Positions 9,178 through 17,556 of a stretch of 27,825 nt of DNA are shown here, piece by piece (the stretch's first letter is position 1; every line of letters starts with the position of its first letter). Origin of the DNA: JAJDFU01 sp964640855. GTDB taxonomy: Bacteria; Bacteroidota; Bacteroidia; Chitinophagales; Saprospiraceae. Made by a program: the position numbers and the translations under genes. Location: the NCBI GenBank assembly GCA_964640855.1, contig CAZXIX010000056.1, positions 1-27,825 on the forward strand. Reading direction: 5' to 3'. The notes below the pieces were generated by a model. It did no database searches. It saw only the letters and a list, made by a program, of their open reading frames with translations, and was not told where the DNA came from.

Positions 9178-11880
9178 ATGGAAGAGGAGTTTTTGCACCC
9201 GGAAGGCAGGGTGTACAAGTTTAGGGATTTGAAGGTATATGCCTCTACCGAGTGGCTTGCTGACAACAAAAAGAAGTATCGGCAGGTCTTTGACCGGTAC
9301 GAGACGACCTACGTATATGCTGAATTGTCCTTTTACAATAAACTTTTCGATGAGGAAGAATGGGAGATCGAGGTTGAACTGAAGTGCTACTCCCTGAAAA
9401 AAGGCCGGAAAGAGATCTGCACCTTGCCTTTGCGGAAAAAGGTGAGCAAATACGATCAGGTGGTCTACATCCGCGAGGGGTGGGGCAATAAAAGCGAAGG
9501 CGCCTTCTGGAAAAAAGGCACCTACTACTGGGAAGCCTGGATCGAAGGGGAGAAAGTAGCGACCAAGTACTTTTACATCGAAGATGCCGGCAAGGATCGA
9601 ACGCCCGGCGAAAACCCCTATATCGAGGTCGAATCCCTTCGCCTGTACGAAGGGCCATATGATGATGTGGTCGAGGAAGACCGCGTTTATTACCGTCGCT
9701 TCAGCGCCGAAGAAACGCGCTACATCTACGTCGAGATCACCCTTCGCAACCAGCACCTCAGCCGAAACTGGCATTGCGAGTTGTTTACCAAATTCTACAA
9801 CGATGCCCGAGAGCTGAAAGGCCAGGTGGTCCGTTTGCATCACGTTGAGAAGAAAGATGAATACATCCGGATCACCGCGGGCTGGGGATCCAATGTTAAA
9901 GGTTCCTGGCGGGAAGATCGGTATACTGCCGAGATCGTATTCTTTGACCGGCTGCTGGCCGTGATTCCCTTCGAAGTAGGTAGCGATTTCGAGGAGGGGA
10001 TCGCAGGTGTTCTTCTGCCCGACCGCCATGCTCCCGTACAATTGACCCCGGATCTGGATTCGGGCCAGACCTTTGAGGAGGTACTCGCTCGCCTCGATGC
10101 CCTGATCGGATTGGACGCGGTCAAAGCCCAGGTGCGGGATCACGCCCGCTACATTCAATTCTTGCAATTGCGGGAAGAAAAAGGCTTTGAAGAGCGGGAA
10201 AGTATCAATGTACATTCCGTTTTCATCGGTAATCCCGGCACGGGCAAGACCACGGTAGCCGGCATGATGGGACGTCTGTACCAAAAAATGGGCCTTTTAT
10301 CCAAAGGGCACGTACATTCTGTGGATCGCGTCGACCTGGTAGGTGAATACATCGGGCAGACGGCTCCCAAGGTCAAGGAGGCCATCGAAAAGGCGAGGGG
10401 AGGGGTGCTCTTCATCGATGAGGCGTACGCACTCGCCCGCTCGCAGGACGACACCAAGGACTTCGGGCGGGAGGTCATCGAGATCCTCGTCAAGGAAATG
10501 TCCAATGGCCCCGGCGACCTGGCCGTCATTGTAGCCGGTTATCCCAAGGAAATGAAACACTTCCTGGATTCCAACCCCGGATTGAAATCCCGGTTCAAGC
10601 TATATTTCGAGTTTTCGGATTACCTGCCCCAGGAATTGTCACAGATCGCCCAGTATGCCTGCGAACGAAAAGGGGTACAACTCTCGGAAAGAGCGAAGCT
10701 ACAGGTCGACGAGATCATCGTCGAAGCTTTCCGGACGCGCGACCGGACTTTTGGCAACGCACGTTTCGTCTTCGACCTGATAGAGAAAGCCAAGGTAAAC
10801 CTGGGGCTTCGCATCATGGATCACGAGGAACCCAACGAGTTCGACAAGGAAGCCTTGTCCTACGTCATCCTGGACGACGTCAAACGGATTGAAGTAAAAC
10901 CCAGCCGGGTACTTCCCAATATTCCGGTGGACGAAGATCTGCTGCGCGCTTCGCTGGAGGAACTCAATCGCCTCATCGGGATGCAGTCCGTCAAGGCCCA
11001 GATCAACGAGTTGGTACGCCTGGTCCGCTACTACCGGGAAACCGGCAAGGATGTGCTCAATAGTTTCTACCTGCATACCGTCTTTATCGGTAATCCGGGC
11101 ACGGGCAAGACGACGGTGGCGCGTATCCTGGCCCAGATATACAAAGCTTTGGGCGTACTCGAACGCGGGCACCTGGTCGAAACCGACCGGCAAGGGCTGG
11201 TAGCGGGATACGTCGGCCAAACCGCCATCAAAACCTCCGAGAAAGTAGAAGAGGCCATTGGAGGCGTCCTGTTTATCGACGAAGCCTATGCCCTCAGCCA
11301 GAAGGCCGGGATCGGACAAGGAGATTTCGGCGACGAAGCCATACAAACCCTTCTCAAGCGCATGGAGGATCACCGGGGCAACTTTTTCGTCTTTGCCGCC
11401 GGCTATCCCGATAATATGGAGGCTTTTCTCAAAGCCAACCCCGGCCTGAGTTCCCGCTTCGACAAGATCCTCAAATTCGAGGATTACTCCCCGGACGAAT
11501 TGTTCCGGATTGCCCTCCGCATGTATTCCGAGAAAGGTATAGTGCCCACTCCGGAAGCAGAAGGTCATCTGCGGGAATACCTGTCTTATCAATACGAATA
11601 CCGGGATAAGTATTTCGGGAATGCGCGCACCGTGCGGCAGACGGTGGAAGAGAGCATCAAAAACCAGAACTTGAGGCTGGCTTCCATCTCTCCCGAAGAG
11701 CGCGAACATACTTCCAGCCATATTCTCGAATTGCAGGACGTAGAAATGTTCACCTCTGAACATGCCAAAGGGGTTTTCACCAAGAAATCCATCGGTTTCC
11801 ATCGAAAAGGAGAGCCTCCATCCGCCCGTCCGGACGATACGCCCGAAGAGGAAGGCGAAGCCTGGGGCGGTACGCCCTGA
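9178..11880 (+). CDS. Double AAA+ ATPase of CbbX/SpoVK type with duplicated N-terminal domain
   Basis: A 900-residue protein. Residues about 5-270 hold two related domains of roughly 134 residues, each with a GWG motif (101-103 and 235-237) followed by a strand-rich stretch; I do not recognise them. Two AAA+ modules of the CbbX/SpoVK class follow. Module 1 has Walker A GNPGTGKT at 351-358, Walker B GVLFIDEA at 409-416, AGYPKEM and an NPGLKSRF arginine-finger segment. Module 2 has GNPGTGKT at 638-645, GVLFIDEA from 696, AGYPDNM and NPGLSSRF. Both modules look catalytically complete. The family remodels protein complexes using ATP (CbbX reactivates rubisco); the target here is unknown. There is no signal peptide, so it is cytoplasmic. 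The ATG at 9178 is preferred over an in-frame TTG at 9172. The charged C-terminal tail (EEEGEAWGGTP) is likely disordered. Confidence 0.9.
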   Translation: MEEEFLHPEGRVYKFRDLKVYASTEWLADNKKKYRQVFDRYETTYVYAELSFYNKLFDEEEWEIEVELKCYSLKKGRKEICTLPLRKKVSKYDQVVYIREGWGNKSEGAFWKKGTYYWEAWIEGEKVATKYFYIEDAGKDRTPGENPYIEVESLRLYEGPYDDVVEEDRVYYRRFSAEETRYIYVEITLRNQHLSRNWHCELFTKFYNDARELKGQVVRLHHVEKKDEYIRITAGWGSNVKGSWREDRYTAEIVFFDRLLAVIPFEVGSDFEEGIAGVLLPDRHAPVQLTPDLDSGQTFEEVLARLDALIGLDAVKAQVRDHARYIQFLQLREEKGFEERESINVHSVFIGNPGTGKTTVAGMMGRLYQKMGLLSKGHVHSVDRVDLVGEYIGQTAPKVKEAIEKARGGVLFIDEAYALARSQDDTKDFGREVIEILVKEMSNGPGDLAVIVAGYPKEMKHFLDSNPGLKSRFKLYFEFSDYLPQELSQIAQYACERKGVQLSERAKLQVDEIIVEAFRTRDRTFGNARFVFDLIEKAKVNLGLRIMDHEEPNEFDKEALSYVILDDVKRIEVKPSRVLPNIPVDEDLLRASLEELNRLIGMQSVKAQINELVRLVRYYRETGKDVLNSFYLHTVFIGNPGTGKTTVARILAQIYKALGVLERGHLVETDRQGLVAGYVGQTAIKTSEKVEEAIGGVLFIDEAYALSQKAGIGQGDFGDEAIQTLLKRMEDHRGNFFVFAAGYPDNMEAFLKANPGLSSRFDKILKFEDYSPDELFRIALRMYSEKGIVPTPEAEGHLREYLSYQYEYRDKYFGNARTVRQTVEESIKNQNLRLASISPEEREHTSSHILELQDVEMFTSEHAKGVFTKKSIGFHRKGEPPSARPDDTPEEEGEAWGGTP

Positions 11881-11936
11881 GGAAGGGGCCGGCTCGGTGT
11901 TTAGGTGTTTAAGAAGGACCCATCCGCCCGGCCCTA

Positions 11937-12785
11937 TCAGGTCTGTATAGTCGGGAGGCGTGGAAAAAACCCCAGCCTCCAGGGTTTCCAGGCGAAAGGA
12001 ACCAGACAATAGTGTTCTTTTTCCCTTCTTCCTTCCTGAAAAAACAGCAGGCCCATGTCAAACAGATCTATGCTTAGGCTGACCTCTGGCAGGGCCTTCA
12101 TTTCTGCCCAGGCATTTTGCATGCCTTCTGACCAATTGATGTCATCGACAACGACCAATGCATTCGGGCTTAAGGCCGTGCGAAGGGTCCGGATATTCTG
12201 CAAAACCCTTTCTTGCCGGTGGTCCCCGTCCAGGTAGACGAAATCGATGGGTGCCAGATGGGCGGCCTGCCGGGGTATCCATTCCTCAAATGGGCTGTGA
12301 ATGATCTCTACATGGGAGAGCCCGAGATGATTCAGGTTCTGTTGCGCCCATTCGGCGTAAGGTAAATGCCCCTCCAGGCTCAGCAGGCGGGCTCCCGGTC
12401 GACCGGCGGCCAGGTAGGCGGTCGATATTCCCAATTGGGTCCCCAGCTCCAGAATCCGGGCGGGCTTGTACCAGGCCGAAAGCCGAAACAAAAATTCTCC
12501 TTTTCGCGTCCCGCAACTGCTGATTCCAACCAGATCCCTTACCCGGACCAACTGACTTGAGAGCTTTTGGCTTCCGGCACCCCATTCCGAGTGGGTAATC
12601 CTGCGCTCATCCTTTTTCAGGCGGCGACGCATCCGGCGGATTCGGTCGAAGGCATAAAAAGTCCGCTTGTCTTCCAACACGCTTTCGGTAAAATCATGGA
12701 CAAAAGGGGATTGTACGTCATACCTGGTTTGCGCTCTCCGGTAGAAGGTCAAAAAATGAACTATTTTGTGCCAGATTTCTTTCAA
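11937..12785 (-). CDS. Class I SAM-dependent methyltransferase
   Basis: A 282-residue cytoplasmic protein. The N-terminal part has YDVQSPFVHDF, typical of a Bacteroidota methyltransferase group. The Rossmann core begins with motif I ILELGTQLGISTAYLA (from residue 111), followed by SLEGH, IDFVYLDGDH (180-189) and the post-core strand LVVVDDINWSEGM. The pattern resembles Methyltransf_24/O-methyltransferase proteins, with the acidic YLDGDH segment near the active site; the substrate is unknown. The start is most likely TTG at 12785: the frame upstream reaches a stop after five codons without an ATG, and the next internal Met is at residue 51, beyond the conserved N-terminus. It converges with the AAA+ gene (56 bases between stops) and diverges from the protease gene. 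No functional link to either is evident. Confidence 0.85.
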   Translation of the reverse strand: MKEIWHKIVHFLTFYRRAQTRYDVQSPFVHDFTESVLEDKRTFYAFDRIRRMRRRLKKDERRITHSEWGAGSQKLSSQLVRVRDLVGISSCGTRKGEFLFRLSAWYKPARILELGTQLGISTAYLAAGRPGARLLSLEGHLPYAEWAQQNLNHLGLSHVEIIHSPFEEWIPRQAAHLAPIDFVYLDGDHRQERVLQNIRTLRTALSPNALVVVDDINWSEGMQNAWAEMKALPEVSLSIDLFDMGLLFFQEGRREKEHYCLVPFAWKPWRLGFFPRLPTIQT

Positions 12786-12931
12786 AGGGATCAGAGCCGT
12801 TTAGGGGTTAAGGTAGATTTTTGGCCTTTAAATTAAGACAGGATCACAACCGGTAAATCTGCCATTTCACATACTAGGAAAGGTTCAAAAGGGTTTAGTT
12901 TGAGAGCAAAGAAAAAAAGTTGTTGAATTTG

Positions 12932-14611
12932 ATGCATGCCAAGATCGCTTTTGCCGCAATGGGCTTAATCGTTGGAGCCCTTTTTTCGTTCAGCCAGCTA
13001 CAGGCCCAGGCTCCTGCCAATTGGTTTAACCTGGACCTTGCTCAGGATAGCGCCATTGGCGTTTCCACCGAAATGATGTATGAAAAACTGGTAGGTGACC
13101 GCCAGCCGACTACCGTGGTGGTTGCCGTTATCGATTCCGGAGTAGACTTCGAACACGAAGACCTGGACGATGTGATGTGGGTCAATCCCGGGGAAATCCC
13201 CGACAATCAGCTAGATGACGATCAGAACGGTTATGTGGACGATGTGCACGGCTGGAACTTTCTCGGCGGTCCAGACGGTGAAAACATTCGATATGAAAAC
13301 CTGGAACTTACCCGCTTGTATGCCGCATACAAGCCTGAGTTTGAGGGCAAGGAGCGGGAGGATCTGCCCAAACGAGACCGCGAGCGCTATGATCAATGGA
13401 AGGAATGGGGAAAACTGATCGATAGGAAAATGGAATCGGTCAAGGACAACTATGCCGATTACGAGGTACTGAAACAAGGATTGGAACGAATAAAAGAAGA
13501 GATCCCTGCCCCGGTCACGCAGTCCAAACTTGAGGATTTCCAAAGCGATATAGACATTCTCAATCGGGTGGCGGATTTGTTCGTGGGCATCATGAAAGAA
13601 TACGAAACCGATTTCGAGGGTCTGGAGGCCAATATCAATTATTGGTTTGACCATTTTGCCCAGGAAAAGGCTTACTACGACGTTGACCTGGAGGTGCGTT
13701 CCCTGGTGGGAGACGATCCCGATAACCCCAACGAACGTTACTACGGCAACCATGACGTGCGGGGCCCTGATGCCTTGCACGGTACGCATGTGGCAGGTAT
13801 CATTGCTGCTGAGCGGGAGAATGGATTGGGAATGGACGGTGTCGCCTCTCACGTCCGGATCATGTCCGTAAGGGCCGTCCCGCAGGGAGATGAACGGGAT
13901 AAGGACGTCGCCAATGCCATTCGCTATGCCGTTGACAACGGCGCCCAGATCATAAATATGAGCTTCGGCAAGGGACAGTCGCCCAACAAAAAAATAGTGG
14001 ACGAGGCCGTCCGCTATGCCATGAAAAAGGATGTTCTGCTGGTTCATTCGGCGGGCAACGAAGGGGCGGAGAACAACAGCACCGAGCATTTCCCCAACGA
14101 TCGCTTCCTGAAAAAGGGGCTTTTCAAGCCGCGCTATGCGGAAAACTGGATCGAGGTTGGCGCCTCCGCCTGGGAGGTCGATGAAAACCTGGCCGCCGGT
14201 TTCTCCAACTACAGCAATTTTTGGGTGGATCTGTTCGCTCCGGGCGTGGAGATTTACTCTACGGCCCCTTTCGATCAGTATGAAACCTTGCAGGGCACCA
14301 GCATGGCGGCGCCTGTAGTGACCGGGGTGGCCGCGGTGATTCGTTCATATTTCCCGGAAATGACAGCCCGGCAGGTCAAACAGATCATCATGGATTCCGT
14401 ACAGAAGACCAACCCACTTGTTTATCAACCCGGAGAAGAATCCAAAAAAGTGCCTTTTCGGCAACTATCCGTCACAGGCGGGATCGTAAATGCTTACCGG
14501 GCCTTCGAACGGGCCACAGGCATCAAGGGAAAAAAGAAAATCGATGACCGGGCCGGAGGGAAGATGAAAGGAGAAAAAAAGGAGCAAGCCGCCGAACAAA
14601 CGGATCGTTGA
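12932..14611 (+). CDS. Secreted S8 (subtilisin-like) serine peptidase with large insert
   Basis: A 559-residue protein with a signal peptide (about 1-27, ending LQAQA). The catalytic triad is complete: Asp68 in VVAVIDSGVD, His283 in LHGTHVAG and Ser457 in QGTSMAAP; the oxyanion Asn lies in HSAGNEG. The Asp-to-His spacing is about 215 residues against about 32 in subtilisin; the extra 180 or so residues are highly charged and predicted mostly helical by eye (EGKEREDLPKRDRERYDQWK region). The C-terminus is a Lys/Glu-rich tail without a T9SS sorting domain, so the enzyme is probably periplasmic or exported another way. The ATG at 12932 is preferred over an in-frame TTG at 12920 because it gives a compact signal peptide. 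The stop codon abuts the stop of the convergent DUF721 gene. Confidence 0.92.
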   Translation: MHAKIAFAAMGLIVGALFSFSQLQAQAPANWFNLDLAQDSAIGVSTEMMYEKLVGDRQPTTVVVAVIDSGVDFEHEDLDDVMWVNPGEIPDNQLDDDQNGYVDDVHGWNFLGGPDGENIRYENLELTRLYAAYKPEFEGKEREDLPKRDRERYDQWKEWGKLIDRKMESVKDNYADYEVLKQGLERIKEEIPAPVTQSKLEDFQSDIDILNRVADLFVGIMKEYETDFEGLEANINYWFDHFAQEKAYYDVDLEVRSLVGDDPDNPNERYYGNHDVRGPDALHGTHVAGIIAAERENGLGMDGVASHVRIMSVRAVPQGDERDKDVANAIRYAVDNGAQIINMSFGKGQSPNKKIVDEAVRYAMKKDVLLVHSAGNEGAENNSTEHFPNDRFLKKGLFKPRYAENWIEVGASAWEVDENLAAGFSNYSNFWVDLFAPGVEIYSTAPFDQYETLQGTSMAAPVVTGVAAVIRSYFPEMTARQVKQIIMDSVQKTNPLVYQPGEESKKVPFRQLSVTGGIVNAYRAFERATGIKGKKKIDDRAGGKMKGEKKEQAAEQTDR

Positions 14612-14896
14612 TCACCGGATCAGGACTTCCCGTATGTATTCTTCTCCCAGGGCCTCGTTCATGAGGTCCCGGATTTTTTCCCGGCTCATGCTGAGCTCCT
14701 GCCGGAGAGGCGCAGAGTCCACTTCCACAATGAGCCGCCGGCGGTGTACCTGCAGGCTGAGGGTATATTTTTCGATCATCGGCCCCATGAGTTCTCCCCA
14801 GTGATTCCGGATCTTGGCCTGGTGGTATTTTCCCTTCAGCCGATAATGGCGAAGCATCTCCTCCAGTACTTCTTTCAATGGCTTTTCTTCCTGCAT
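14612..14896 (-). CDS. DUF721 / DciA-like protein
   Basis: A 94-residue protein matching DUF721 in length and layout: a helical N-terminus (LKEVLEEMLRHYRLKGKYHQ), a WGELMGPMIEKYT segment, and the strand-rich core LQVHRRRLIVEVDSAPLRQEL followed by a basic/acidic helix. DUF721 includes DciA, which helps load the replicative helicase in bacteria lacking DnaC; many Bacteroidota copies are short like this one. It begins 2 bases after the recF stop, so the two are very likely co-transcribed and probably share a DNA replication/repair context. Its stop codon overlaps none of the protease gene, but the two stops form the palindrome TGATCA at 14609-14614. Confidence 0.85.
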   Translation of the reverse strand: MQEEKPLKEVLEEMLRHYRLKGKYHQAKIRNHWGELMGPMIEKYTLSLQVHRRRLIVEVDSAPLRQELSMSREKIRDLMNEALGEEYIREVLIR

Positions 14897-14898
14897 GT

Positions 14899-16011
14899 CT
14901 AGGATCCTGGCTTTTGGGTGACCTGCCCCTGATGAATGTAGAATTTACGATAATCGCGGAACTTTTGCCCGATGAGTGGGTCCAGCCGCTCGCTTTGCGT
15001 GTCGGTGATGAAAACTTGTCCGAAAGTAGTCCCGGAGATCAACTCCAGCAAGGCGCTCACGCGTTCCCGGTCCAGGCGGTCGAAAATGTCGTCCAGCAGC
15101 AGCAATGGAAACTTGCCGCTCTGTTCCCGGATCAGTTCGTATTGTGCCAATTTCAGAGCCAGGGCCAAGGACTTGGTTTGACCTTGGGAGCCGAACCGTT
15201 TAACGGGTTGGTCATCAAGCGTTAAGATGATGTCATCTCGATGAATACCGCAGGTGGTTCGCAGCAGGTTCCGGTCCTTTTCCCGCGTGTCTTCCAGCAA
15301 TTGGCCGAAGTCTTCCTCTTCCAATTGGCTTCGGTAGCGAAGCGCAACGATTTCCCGCTCGCCGGAGAGCCGTTGGATGGTCTCGGCCACCCAGGGGGTC
15401 AGCTTTTGGATCAGTTGCCTGCGGGCCCGGTATATGAATTGAGCGGGAGCGATCAGTTGTTGGCTGTAAATATCCAGCAGGTCGGCCTGAAAGGATCTGT
15501 TTTCCCCAAATTGTTTGAGGAGTGCATTGCGCTGTTGCAATACCTTATTGTATAAAATGAGTTGGCGCAAATAGTCGGGATCGATCTGCGAAAGCGTATT
15601 GTCCAGAAATTTCCTCCGCGTCTCGCTTCCTTCGCGGATGAGGTCCACATCGAAAGGAGAGACGAATACCACGGGCAAAAGGCCAATGTGTTCGGATAGC
15701 AGGGGATAGACCATCCCGTTGCGCGAAAATTCCTTTTGCTTGCCGGGTTGCACCTTGGCGACGATCTCGAGGCGGCGTTCGTCATGGGTAAAAGTACCTT
15801 GTAAGCGAAAGAAATCCCGACCTTGGGTGCACAGATTCCGATCGTTTAGACCCAATGGACTCCGGCACATGCACAAGTAATAGATCGCCTCAAGCAAGTT
15901 GGTTTTGCCCATGCCATTCAAGCCTGTCAGCGCATTTAACTGCTCCGAAAAAACCAGATCCGCTTGGGTGTAGTTCTTAAATTGGACCAATTGGATGCGG
16001 GACAGATTCAA
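14899..16011 (-). CDS. recF: DNA replication and repair protein RecF
   Basis: A 370-residue SMC-like ATPase of normal RecF length. It has Walker A GLNGMGKT at residues 30-37, the ABC-type signature FGSQGQTKSLALALKLA and Walker B PLLLLDDIFDRLD, then the FITDT segment. RecF binds single-strand gaps and helps load RecA through RecOR. The start is TTG at 16011: the codon order just upstream is TAA, AAG, TTG, so no earlier start exists, and the protein begins with the expected conserved L-x-x-F-K-N-Y strand. It is followed directly by the DUF721 gene and is divergent from pdhA, with about 214 bases between the starts. Confidence 0.96.
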   Translation of the reverse strand: MNLSRIQLVQFKNYTQADLVFSEQLNALTGLNGMGKTNLLEAIYYLCMCRSPLGLNDRNLCTQGRDFFRLQGTFTHDERRLEIVAKVQPGKQKEFSRNGMVYPLLSEHIGLLPVVFVSPFDVDLIREGSETRRKFLDNTLSQIDPDYLRQLILYNKVLQQRNALLKQFGENRSFQADLLDIYSQQLIAPAQFIYRARRQLIQKLTPWVAETIQRLSGEREIVALRYRSQLEEEDFGQLLEDTREKDRNLLRTTCGIHRDDIILTLDDQPVKRFGSQGQTKSLALALKLAQYELIREQSGKFPLLLLDDIFDRLDRERVSALLELISGTTFGQVFITDTQSERLDPLIGQKFRDYRKFYIHQGQVTQKPGS

Positions 16012-16185
16012 CTTTTATCTTTTCAACTTGATTAGGTACAGAGGGAGAACAAGTGTTTTGGTTTCGGGATCCCGGTTTTTTTGATCCCTCGAAAACCAAC
16101 GGACACTAAGGTGGAAAAGCTTCTTCAATTCCGTTGCATTTTTTCGGATTTTTGTTCTCCAGCTATAAAGCCCCTCCAAATCCTG

Positions 16186-16193
16186 TATCTTTG
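16186..16193 (+). promoter_or_regulatory. -7 promoter box for pdhA
   Basis: TATCTTTG is a perfect match to the Bacteroidota TAnnTTTG box and lies 33 bases before the pdhA ATG. No clear -33 TTTG is found at the usual 19-base spacing; TTTG at 16151-16154 is too far upstream. Confidence 0.55.
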
Positions 16194-16225
16194 GAGGGCG
16201 TAACCATTCACCATACAAGACTCAA

Positions 16226-17263
16226 ATGGCGTCAACTACAAAGAGTAAACCAATCAGTAAACAGGAGAAAGTCAAAACCAACTTCAGCAAGGAAACCTAC
16301 CTCCAGTGGTTTGAACTGATGTTTCGGATCCGCAAGTTTGAAGAGCGTGCTCTGATGATGTACGGACAGCAAAAAATTCGGGGTTTTCTCCACGTGTACA
16401 TCGGTCAGGAGGCCGTTGCCGCCGGCATGGAATCCGCTTTGGCCGAAGGAGATGCCATCGTGACCGCCTACCGGCAACACGGTACTGCGATCGGTCGGGG
16501 CGCATCCACAAAAGCCTGCATGGCTGAGTTGTTCGGAAAATCCACCGGCATCGTGAAAGGAAAAGGGGGGTCGATGCACTTTTTTGATAACACCAACCGC
16601 TATTTTGGAGGAAACGGCATAGTGGGAGCGCAGATCCCCATCGGCACGGGCATTGCTTTTGCTGAAAAATACAAAGGCACGGATAACCTCTGCGTTACCA
16701 TGTTCGGGGACGGAGCCGCCCGACAAGGTTCCCTCCATGAATCCTTTACGATGGCCAATGCCTGGAAATTGCCTGTCCTTTACGTCTGTGAAAATAACGG
16801 ATATGCCATGGGCACTTCCGTGGAGCGCACCTCCAATGTCCAGGATATTTACAAATTGGGAGCCGGCTATGATATGCCGTCCGAACAGATAGACGGGATG
16901 AGTCCGGAATCCGTGCACGACGGGGTGGCCCGGGCTGCCGAACACATCCGCACCAAGGGAGAACCTTACTTTCTGGAAATCATGACCTACCGCTATAAGG
17001 GACACTCCGTTTCCGACCCGGCACGGTATCGCTCCAAAGACGAGGTGAAATCCTACCAGGACAAAGATCCCGTCAAGCAAACCGAACTGCGCATCCTCGA
17101 GAACGACATTGCCTCTGAAGAGGAGGTCAATCGTATTAAAAAGGCGATCAAAAACGAGATCGACGAAGCCGTAAAGTTTGCCGAGTCCTCCGATTGGCCG
17201 GATCCGAAAGAGCTGTACAACGACAACTACAAACAGCCGGACTATCCCTTTATGCGGGATTGA
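16226..17263 (+). CDS. pdhA: Pyruvate dehydrogenase E1 component, alpha subunit
   Basis: A 345-residue thiamine-diphosphate enzyme subunit that, with E1 beta, decarboxylates pyruvate in the cytoplasmic pyruvate dehydrogenase complex. Evidence: RKFEERALMMYGQQKIRGF and HVYIGQEAVAAG near the N-terminus, KGKGGSMHFFD, the thiamine-binding GDG at 161-163 closing with ENN at 189-191, and the loop YRYKGHSVSDPARYRSKDEV. The ATG at 16226 fits the family start. No E1 beta or E2 gene is adjacent, so the complex is encoded elsewhere or beyond the window. A related branched-chain 2-oxo acid E1 alpha is possible, but the motifs favour the pyruvate enzyme. Confidence 0.93.
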   Translation: MASTTKSKPISKQEKVKTNFSKETYLQWFELMFRIRKFEERALMMYGQQKIRGFLHVYIGQEAVAAGMESALAEGDAIVTAYRQHGTAIGRGASTKACMAELFGKSTGIVKGKGGSMHFFDNTNRYFGGNGIVGAQIPIGTGIAFAEKYKGTDNLCVTMFGDGAARQGSLHESFTMANAWKLPVLYVCENNGYAMGTSVERTSNVQDIYKLGAGYDMPSEQIDGMSPESVHDGVARAAEHIRTKGEPYFLEIMTYRYKGHSVSDPARYRSKDEVKSYQDKDPVKQTELRILENDIASEEEVNRIKKAIKNEIDEAVKFAESSDWPDPKELYNDNYKQPDYPFMRD

Positions 17264-17294
17264 TCCTCTGAACCAGTAAAAAATCCCTCTACAA

Positions 17295-17319
17295 GTCATG
17301 AAAGTTAATGCTTCATGAC
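17295..17319 (+). terminator. Hairpin after pdhA, possible terminator
   Basis: GTCATGAA at 17295-17302 pairs with TTCATGAC at 17312-17319 (8 bp, 9-base loop). The following stretch is only moderately T-rich (CTGTTTCATTCTGGTTTTTCC), so it is a weak intrinsic terminator at best. A second perfect 7-bp hairpin of unknown role lies at 17403-17419 in the same intergenic stretch. Confidence 0.4.
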
Positions 17320-17492
17320 CTGTTTCATTCTGGTTTTTCCATCTTCGTTCCATTCGGGTTGATACCCCGATTGCCAGCCCGGGCCGCCATGGAATCCCCC
17401 TTGCAGGATGCTATCCTGCCGATTGTCCGGAAAAGGAACCTAAAGACATCAGGCTTTTTCACCGGAATCAGCCGGACAACCAAAACTTTCTT

Positions 17493-17500
17493 TATTTTTG
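17493..17500 (+). promoter_or_regulatory. -7 promoter box for the TPR gene
   Basis: TATTTTTG matches TAnnTTTG exactly and lies 57 bases before the ATG at 17557. No matching -33 element is evident at 19-20 bases upstream. Confidence 0.45.
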
Positions 17501-17556
17501 CCAGACTTTTGAAAAACGGGTATTCCCCGGATCGAAAAACAAAGCTTTAGCAAGGC

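Noticed and set aside
9124..10284. Minus-strand open frame opposite the AAA+ N-terminal region
   Set aside because: Antisense to clear AAA+ coding sequence; no motif.
11886..11934. GGGCCGG / CCGGCCC inverted repeat between the AAA+ and methyltransferase genes
   Set aside because: A 7-bp stem with a 35-base loop and no T run on either strand; not enough for a terminator call.
10699..12009. Minus-strand open frame opposite the second AAA+ module, overlapping the methyltransferase end
   Set aside because: Would overlap two well-supported genes and has no recognisable domain.
16065..16074. Perfect palindrome CGGGATCCCG followed by a T run, in the recF/pdhA divergent region
   Set aside because: Lies between divergent starts with no gene ending there, and the palindrome leaves no loop; probably chance or a protein-binding site that cannot be supported.
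17308..17550. 80-codon plus-strand frame between pdhA and the TPR gene
   Set aside because: Overlaps the hairpin and the TPR promoter box; no family resemblance.
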